Of a DNA stretch of 64,000 nt, positions 58,377 to 64,000 are shown piece after piece. Both the position numbers and the translations under genes were made by a program. The stretch spans positions 124,001 to 188,000 of the forward strand of contig CAVZSO010000005.1 of assembly GCA_963777975.1 (NCBI GenBank). The letters run 5' to 3'. The stretch is from CSP1-4 sp963777975 (GTDB lineage Bacteria > Chloroflexota > Limnocylindria > Limnocylindrales > CSP1-4). Each line of letters opens with the position of its first letter. Position 1 is the first letter of the stretch. The notes under the pieces were generated by a model. The model saw only the letters and a program-made list of their open reading frames with translations. It had not been told where the DNA came from and ran no database searches.

Positions 58377-60119
58377 TTAGGCCACGCGGCTCGCCGGCGC
58401 GGGCAACGCGAGGATGGCAGCGGACGCGTGGGTGCCCGGCAGAGGCGCGTCGGGGATCGACTCCATGGCCGTTACGAAGACGGGCACGATCGTCGGATCG
58501 AGCTGGCTCCCTGCGGCATCGACGAGGCGTTTGAGGGCCTCCTCGGTCGACAACGCCTTCCGATATGGGCGCGACGTGGTCATGGCCGAGAAGGCATCGC
58601 CGACCGCCAGGATGCGCGCCACGAGCGGGATCTGCTGGCCCTCCAACCCGTCGAGATAGCCGGTCCCATCCCATCGTTCGTGGTGATGTCGGACCCCTGC
58701 CCGGACGGCGTCGATGTCCGGCAGCTCGCGCACGATCAGGTCGCCGAGCGCGACGTGCTGCTTGACGATGTCGTACTCGTCGGCGGTCAGGGCGGCGGGC
58801 TTGCGCAGGATGCTGTCCGGGATGCCGATCTTGCCGACGTCGTGGAGGAGGCCGGCGATGTAGAGCGTGCGGCGCAGGTCGGGATCGACGCCCAGCTGCT
58901 CGGCCAGGAAGAGGCCGTAGCGCGCCACGTCGTCGGAGTGGCGCTTGGTATAGCGGTCCTTGGTGTCGATCGCGATGACCAGGCCCTGAAGAACGTCGAA
59001 CGTGTTTCGCTCCAGGCTACGACGCTCGAGGGCAGGATCTTCTGCCTGGCAGACCCGATCGCCACCGCTCGCCTTGGCCTCGCCGAGGGCCACGGTGGCC
59101 GCCGACAGCAGCTCGGTGGCCGCCGTGCCATGGCTGGGATAGCTCGCCAGGCCGACGCTGACGGTCAGCGGGAGACGCTCCGAAACGCCGAACTGGAGGC
59201 TGGTGTCGATCAGCCGGGCCCGAAGGCGGCCGACGGCGGCATGCAGGTCGTGCGCACATTCAGGGGGGGCTACGGCCAGGAACTCGTCCGGCCCGAAACG
59301 ACCGAGCACCGATGCCTGCGACAGCTCGGCACGGAGCAGCGCCGCGACCTCGCGCAGAGCGCGATCGCCAGCCGTGTGGCCGTGAGCGTCGTTGAGGTTC
59401 CGGAAGTTGTCGATGTCGATGATGGCGATGCCGACCACATCGAGGCGGCCTTCATCTCTGGCCACGCGTGCGCTCTCGACCAAGCCGGCAAGCGTCTCGA
59501 CAACGGCACCGTGGTTCAGAAGCCCGGTCAGTGCGTCGCGCCGCGCGGCGTCGATCAGCTCGGCGGTCTGGGCATCGAGTCGGACCTGCGCGGCCCGGAA
59601 GATCAGCCACAGAAGGCCACTCAGGACGACGGCGCAGGCCAGGATGATGGCCACGACCGAGACCTGTGAACGACTCACCTCCGCCAGCAGCGGCGTCGCG
59701 TCCCGGTAGACCTCGAACACGGCCTCCACGTCGCCCGACGCGCCGACGATGGGCAGATACTCCTCGAGGACCGCCTGCGTTCCGAGCCCGGCCAGGTCCG
59801 CTTCCTCGCCGTCGAACTCGGTCGTGATCTCGGAATCCGCCTCACCTTCGAGCGCGGCCGTCAATTCCTCGGACGGCTCGAACTGGCTTCCTCGCAGGCT
59901 GGCATCGTCGCTGAATAGGATCGTGCCGTCTGGTCCGTGGACCTTCAGGCGAAGGATGCCGACGTCGCCCGACACCAGCCGCTGGAGGAGCCCCTGGATC
60001 TCGTCCACGCGTTCCGGGGACGGACCGGCGATGGCCATGTCGCCGGCCGAGAAGGTGCCCTCGACCACGCTCTGGACCAACGATCGGTCGGCGCTCGTCG
60101 TCGAGTTGACCGCGGTCAC
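58377..60119 (-). CDS. GGDEF-like plus HD-GYP signalling protein
   Basis: At least 580 aa. A periplasmic sensor region precedes a helix (VVAIILACAVVLSGLLWLIF), then a GGDEF-type domain and a C-terminal HD-GYP phosphodiesterase. The GGDEF motif is altered to FGPDEF and the start reads DALTGLLNHG, so cyclase activity is doubtful. HD-GYP is complete: HDVGKIGIPDSIL and HHHERWDGTGYLDGLEGQQI. GTG at 60119 is the first normal start, but the frame continues upstream and encodes a first helix (LLLLVYAASLALVGLTAVAL) up to an ATC at 60239. The true start is therefore probably upstream. Confidence 0.87.
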   Translation of the reverse strand: MTAVNSTTSADRSLVQSVVEGTFSAGDMAIAGPSPERVDEIQGLLQRLVSGDVGILRLKVHGPDGTILFSDDASLRGSQFEPSEELTAALEGEADSEITTEFDGEEADLAGLGTQAVLEEYLPIVGASGDVEAVFEVYRDATPLLAEVSRSQVSVVAIILACAVVLSGLLWLIFRAAQVRLDAQTAELIDAARRDALTGLLNHGAVVETLAGLVESARVARDEGRLDVVGIAIIDIDNFRNLNDAHGHTAGDRALREVAALLRAELSQASVLGRFGPDEFLAVAPPECAHDLHAAVGRLRARLIDTSLQFGVSERLPLTVSVGLASYPSHGTAATELLSAATVALGEAKASGGDRVCQAEDPALERRSLERNTFDVLQGLVIAIDTKDRYTKRHSDDVARYGLFLAEQLGVDPDLRRTLYIAGLLHDVGKIGIPDSILRKPAALTADEYDIVKQHVALGDLIVRELPDIDAVRAGVRHHHERWDGTGYLDGLEGQQIPLVARILAVGDAFSAMTTSRPYRKALSTEEALKRLVDAAGSQLDPTIVPVFVTAMESIPDAPLPGTHASAAILALPAPASRVA

Positions 60120-60396
60120 GGAGACGTGGTCCGTGACGACGCGGACGAGCGCGACGGCCGTCAGCCCGACGAGGGCCAGGCTAGCCGCGTAGACAAGGAG
60201 GAGGAGGCGCGGCGAGCGCCGCTCCTTGGTGCCAGTGATCGCGTTACCTCGTATGAATCAGCTGGTCGATCACGGGCTGCCCCCCGGTCGGGTCGTCGCC
60301 AGCGCGACGTGCGCCGAACCTATGCAGGCTCGAACCGCATGTACATAGGACCTTCAGCGGGCTGCGCCCCACACGGGAGTCATGGCCTCATCCCGG

Positions 60397-61978
60397 TCAG
60401 CCGGGCAGCGCCTCGGCAGCGGCCACCAGGTCGCTCGCCGCGCTCTGCAACCTGGCGCCCGCCTGTTGGTCGACCTCCCGCTGCTGGATCAGTCGGTCCA
60501 CCGCGTCGGCCTCGGCGGCGGCCGCCTGCCGGGCCGCCTCGGCGTCACGCTTCTTGATAGCTCGATCGAACTGATCCAACGGTCCGTCGACCTGCTTTGC
60601 CTCGCGGCCGTTGAGCCCGGAATGGCCCCGCGCAGCCGCGATGGCGGCGTGCATCTGCCTGCTCGCGTCGATGGCCGCGGCGAATGGATCGGCCCGTGTC
60701 GGGGCCGTTGTCGCCGACGGCGACGGCGATGGCGTGGCGGTCGGGGTCGGCGTTGCGCTCGGACTCGGAGTCGCAGCAGCCGAACGAGCGGGGCTCGCAC
60801 TCGGGCCGGCCGAGCCCTCGTTCCCGGCAAGGTTCGGAGCGAGTGCTGCCAGGACCAGGACGAGGCCGCTGAGCACAGCCAGCCCGATGACCACAGCTCC
60901 GATCGTCCGTCTCCAGCCCGATCGAGCGCCGCCATCGGCGGCTCCGTGATGGCGCTGATCGGCGAGGACGCCACGGCCGGCAGGCGAGGACGTCGCATGG
61001 CTGACGAGTCGCCTCGTCGCGGCGATCGAGGGATCCACGACCGTGGCATCGTCAGGGCCCGGCGTGGGCGCCATCGGCGCGGCAGCTGCCATGGCTGCGA
61101 CCGGCGCGACGGCCAGGCCCGTCATGCGGCTGGCGCCGGTCTCCCGCCAGCGGTCGAGGCCACGCTCGAGCTGCGCTGCGAATCGGTCGACGGTCGGCCG
61201 GGCAGCGGGATCGGTTGCCAGGGCCGCGGCCACGGGCCGATCGAAGGGGGTTCCCAGATCCGGGGCCAGCGACGAGATCGACGGCACCGGTCGCGTGCAC
61301 GGCTTCCACCAGCTCCCCGTAGCTCCTCGCCGCGCGGGGCAGCCGACCGGTGAACCCGAGATATGCCACGACGCCGAGCGCGTGAACGTCGCTCGCGAAC
61401 GTGGCTGGCTGGCCAGCCAGCTGCTCGGGCGCCAGGTACGGGAGCGTCCCGAGCGCCTCTTGAGTGCCGCTCGCCTCGAAGGCGGTGGCCACCGCGATGC
61501 CGAGGTCGGCGATCAGAGCGCGTCCGCCGGTCAGGAGGACGTTCGATGGCTTCACGTCGCGGTGGACGACTCCGGCCGCGTGGAGGGCCGCCAGCCCGCG
61601 GGCGACATCGGCCAGGATCGGCACCAGGATCTCGGGCGTCAGCCCAGCCGTTTCCGATGCCGCGAAGCGTTCCGCCAGGGAGCCGTTCTCGCACAGATCC
61701 ATGACCAGGAAGGCCACGTCGCCGACCGATGGCGTTGCCGGCTCGACGTCGTGGATGGCAACGACATTCGGGTGGCTGAACGTCGCCAGGGCGCGGGCCT
61801 CGCGATCGAATCGAGCCACGACGTCGGCGTCGGTCGCCTGCTCCGGCAGCAGGACCTTGACGGCCACGTCCCGTTCCAGGCGAAGGTCACGAGCCCTGAA
61901 GACCGTCGCGAAGCCGCCGGCTCCGATACGTGCGTCGATCCGATAGCGGCCCACGAGGGTGTCGCCCAGGCTGACCAT
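60397..61978 (-). CDS. Ser/Thr protein kinase with C-terminal extracellular region (one frameshift)
   Basis: About 527-aa Hanks-type kinase. ATG at 61978. Gly loop YRIDARIGAGGFATVFRARD, ATP lysine in RDVAVKVLLPE, catalytic loop VVHRDVKPSNVLL, DLG in place of DFG (LIADLGIAVAT), and APEQ in LPYLAPEQLAGQ. After a linker comes one helix (IGAVVIGLAVLSGLVLVLAA), then a Ser/Pro/Thr-rich stretch and a helical outer part with AEADAVDRLIQQREVDQQA. One extra G near 61288 (after EAVHAT) shifts the frame near the kinase C-lobe end. No PASTA repeats. Confidence 0.88.
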
Positions 61979-62089
61979 CGAGGCAGGGTACCCGAGGGCA
62001 CCGAGGACGGCTCGCAGCCGATCGTCAGCGATGAGCTGCGGCCGATCAGCCCTCAAGCCACGACCGTGGTCGGCCCGATGGCCGTCGGA

Positions 62090-62839
62090 TCAGGCGTCGA
62101 TGAGCGCGATCCGGATGCGCTTGTTGATGCGTCCCTTCGATTCGTAGCCCGTGACCCGGATGCGCCCGACCTCGCGGGTGTTGGCGACGTGGGTGCCGCC
62201 GTCAGCCTGGAGGTCGAGCCCGACGATCTCGATCGTCCTGATCTGCGCGATGCCGGGCGGCAGCAGGTTGACCTTGGTTCGGATGAGGTCGGGGATGGCG
62301 AAGGCCTCTTCCCGAGGCAGGACCGCGACTCGGACGTCGCGTGCGGCGGATAGCTCCTCGTTGACCGTCGCCTCGATGGCCTCGACCAGGTCGCCGCCCA
62401 TGGTCTCGAACTCGAAGTCCATGCGACCCGAGCCGGGCTCCATGTTGCCGCCGGTGACGAGCGCGCCGTAGTCGCGCCAGACCACGCCGCACAGCGCATG
62501 CAGGGCGGTATGGGTCCGCATCAACGACAGCCGGCGCGCCCAGTCCAGGTCGACCGTGACGGCATCGCCGACAGCCGGCGGCCCATCAGGCGATGCTGCC
62601 AACGTGTGGACGATGGTGTCGCCGTCCTTGGTCGCGGCATCGACGACCCAGGCCCGCCCGTCACTCGTCCGCAGGATGCTGCCGCGATCCGCAGGCTGCC
62701 CGCCACCGCCCGGATAGAAGACGGTCCGATCGAGGACGACCAGCGGGTTCATCGCGTCGTCGACCGCCACGACCAGAGCCTCGGTCGTCCCGAGATAGGC
62801 GTCCCGATAGCAGATGGCGTCGGTCGCCAGCGCGGTCAT
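62090..62839 (-). CDS. Alanyl-tRNA editing protein AlaX-like
   Basis: 249-aa stand-alone editing domain that deacylates mischarged Ser- or Gly-tRNA(Ala). N-terminal beta domain with VFYPGGGGQPADRG, zinc-binding pair in RTHTALHALCGV (H-x3-H) and the second site in QADGGTHVANTREVG. The usual Cys of the CxxxH site is Asp here (ADGGTH), leaving the His. ATG overlaps the TGA of the cupredoxin gene. Intact. Confidence 0.88.
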   Translation of the reverse strand: MTALATDAICYRDAYLGTTEALVVAVDDAMNPLVVLDRTVFYPGGGGQPADRGSILRTSDGRAWVVDAATKDGDTIVHTLAASPDGPPAVGDAVTVDLDWARRLSLMRTHTALHALCGVVWRDYGALVTGGNMEPGSGRMDFEFETMGGDLVEAIEATVNEELSAARDVRVAVLPREEAFAIPDLIRTKVNLLPPGIAQIRTIEIVGLDLQADGGTHVANTREVGRIRVTGYESKGRINKRIRIALIDA

Positions 62840-63279
62840 GGCTGGATCTCGAAGGTGCCTTTCATCTGCGCGTAGTGCCCCGGGATGGTGCAGCCGAAGG
62901 CGAGCGGTCCGGGTCCTTCGAACGTGTACTGGAACTCCCGGCTGCCGCTGCTCCAGGCTGGGATGCCCGGCAAGCCGGCGGCGCCGGCGCTCAGGTCGGC
63001 GTCCGAACCGATGAGGAAGTCGTGGTCGAAGCCGGCCGTATTGGTCACGCGGAAGGTGTAGGTCTCACCCTGGACGACGGGGATCGTCGAGACCTGTTGG
63101 TCGTTCTGCTTGATCTTCAGGTCCGCCGTCAGCTCCAGGTCGATGACGTGGCCGGGGTCGACGGCGACCGTCGGCACGGCCGGCGTGTCGGTCGGGGTCG
63201 GGGCCGCGCAGGCGCCAACGGCGACGGTCAGGCCGAGGACGGCGCTCGCGGTCAGAACAGCATGGGTCAGTCGTCGCAT
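62836..63279 (-). CDS. Cupredoxin-domain lipoprotein
   Basis: About 147-aa lipoprotein. Signal peptide with lipobox TVAVGAC, short Pro/Thr linker, then a type I copper domain. Likely ligands: His in NTAGFDHDFLIG, Cys and His in FGCTIPGHYAQM and the following Met. It would be an extracytoplasmic electron carrier. ATG at 63279 (MRRLTHAVL) is preferred to the in-frame ATG at 63297. Translationally coupled to AlaX by ATGA. Confidence 0.88.
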   Translation of the reverse strand: MRRLTHAVLTASAVLGLTVAVGACAAPTPTDTPAVPTVAVDPGHVIDLELTADLKIKQNDQQVSTIPVVQGETYTFRVTNTAGFDHDFLIGSDADLSAGAAGLPGIPAWSSGSREFQYTFEGPGPLAFGCTIPGHYAQMKGTFEIQP

Positions 63280-63414
63280 GGCCCAAGTGTCGCGCATCCC
63301 GCCGACGGAAGAGCGGCCGATGCGGCGAGTCAGGCTGCAGCACGGTTCGACGAGGGCCGGCCTCCGCCCCGACGACGATCGGGGGCATCGGGCGCCGAAG
63401 CGACGGGCGGTCGC

Positions 63415-64000
63415 CTACCTCGCAGCTGGTGCCACGCCTGGCACCAGCCCCAGCCGGATGGCTACGCTGGTCGCCTCGACGCGACCTGACACGCCGAGCT
63501 TGGCCAGGATATTCCGCACGTGCACGGCGACGGTGCGCTCACTGATGAAGAGGCGTTCCGCGATCTCGCGGTTCGTCCGACCCTCAGCGATGATGGCCAG
63601 GACTTCGTACTCGCGCGGGCTCAGATTGAAGGGGTCCCGGGCCGGCACGATCTCGACGGGCAGGAGACGCTCGCTGATCGCTCGACCGGTCGCCGTCCGG
63701 AACGACCCGTCGCTCTGCGGGTCGAATGGGTCGACGAGATCATGACCGTCGGCCGGACCCAGGCTCGCCAAGGCTCCGGCGATCCCAGGCGCGGTCGACG
63801 ACTCGCCGGCCAGCTCGGTGGGCCAGCGGCCGGTGGCATCGAGCGAGAGCTGGGTGCCATCCTCCTCGGACGGGAGCGGCTCGAAGCCCGGGATCATCTG
63901 CACCCGCCCGACCGTGATCGCCTCGCCGTCGATGTCGTCCGCCGGACGACCCGGCCCGACCGCGATGACGGTCGGCGCCTGACGGGGTGTCAAGGAGGCG
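63415..64000 (-). CDS. LuxR-family regulator (5' partial)
   Basis: C-terminal part of a transcriptional regulator. The LuxR/GerE helix-turn-helix is complete: LSPREYEVLAIIAEGRTNRE, then IAERLFISERTVAVHVRNIL. The upstream 120 residues are acidic, with no recognised domain. The frame is open to the window edge; a TTG at 63993 is a possible start, but continuation beyond the window is more likely. No target can be named. Confidence 0.82.
   Translation of the reverse strand, partial: ASLTPRQAPTVIAVGPGRPADDIDGEAITVGRVQMIPGFEPLPSEEDGTQLSLDATGRWPTELAGESSTAPGIAGALASLGPADGHDLVDPFDPQSDGSFRTATGRAISERLLPVEIVPARDPFNLSPREYEVLAIIAEGRTNREIAERLFISERTVAVHVRNILAKLGVSGRVEATSVAIRLGLVPGVAPAAR

Noticed and set aside
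1..64000. tRNA, rRNA, riboswitch, IS element or prophage
   Set aside because: No cloverleaf-like tRNA ends, rRNA core sequences, transposase motifs, phage genes or long terminal inverted repeats were recognised by eye. A covariance-model scan would be needed to exclude small RNAs.

Overview
The window is 64 kb of high-GC bacterial chromosome with dense, mostly short-spaced gene strings and no rRNA, tRNA, IS element or CRISPR array that I could see. The gene mix (F420-type luciferase-like oxidoreductase, DUF3052, DUF255, Ku with a ligase-like partner, a Pro/Thr-rich receptor kinase, proton-pumping transhydrogenase, GcvT-family demethylases) fits Chloroflexota or Actinomycetota. My best guess is a Limnocylindria-like Chloroflexota; this is inference, not a search result.

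The dominant property of the sequence is that many clearly conserved genes are broken into frames. Where I rebuilt the protein, nearly every break is one extra base (about 55 cases, against under ten apparent losses). Uncorrected long-read insertion errors are the simplest cause. I give full gene spans and note the breaks instead of listing fragments. Several blocks (19-21.7, 36.3-40.1, 50.3-57.4 kb) are almost or completely clean.

Layout. 0-4 kb: end of a TrkA-N ion channel, a tandem 23-bp repeat, and the minus-strand pntAA-pntAB-pntB operon. 4.2-7.2 kb: AMIN-like lipoprotein, HD phosphohydrolase, methyltransferase. 7.1-11.3 kb: a polyamine-type ABC importer (ATPase, binding protein, two permeases). 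11.3-20.2 kb: a six-gene minus-strand catabolic operon (class III aminotransferase, GcvT-like protein, CrtI-like oxidoreductase, acyl-CoA dehydrogenase, ADP-forming acyl-CoA synthetase, DmdA-like demethylase), divergent from a glycolate-oxidase-type flavoprotein. The demethylase, CoA ligase and acyl-CoA dehydrogenase mirror the DmdA-B-C logic of DMSP demethylation.

21.7-27.6 kb: PEBP lipoprotein, a large TM0106-type RecB-like nuclease/helicase, and a PD-(D/E)XK-like protein. 27.6-32.2 kb: cysteine-synthase-like enzyme, aconitase X, GYD, NTF2-like and SIMPL proteins. 32.2-34 kb: Ku plus a ligase-domain protein lacking the catalytic lysine. 34.06-36.2 kb: a less GC-rich, heavily damaged restriction-modification cassette (NPWED-type endonuclease with an E-I-K motif, convergent with a C5 cytosine methyltransferase).

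36.3-50.2 kb: an ArsR/SRPBCC operon with a perfect operator palindrome, methyltransferases, GNAT, a hydrolase-cyclase fusion, a DAO-type oxidase, an acetate transporter, MFS, and a DUF2089/DUF4097/SHOCT-like operon with a strong promoter overlapped by direct repeats. 50.3-57.4 kb: intact aldehyde dehydrogenase, cysteine hydrolase, LLM oxidoreductase, DUF3052, DUF255 and HAD genes. 57.4-64 kb: signalling and secreted proteins (GGDEF/HD-GYP, proline-rich anchored protein, Ser/Thr kinase), AlaX editing protein, a cupredoxin, and the start-truncated end of a LuxR regulator.
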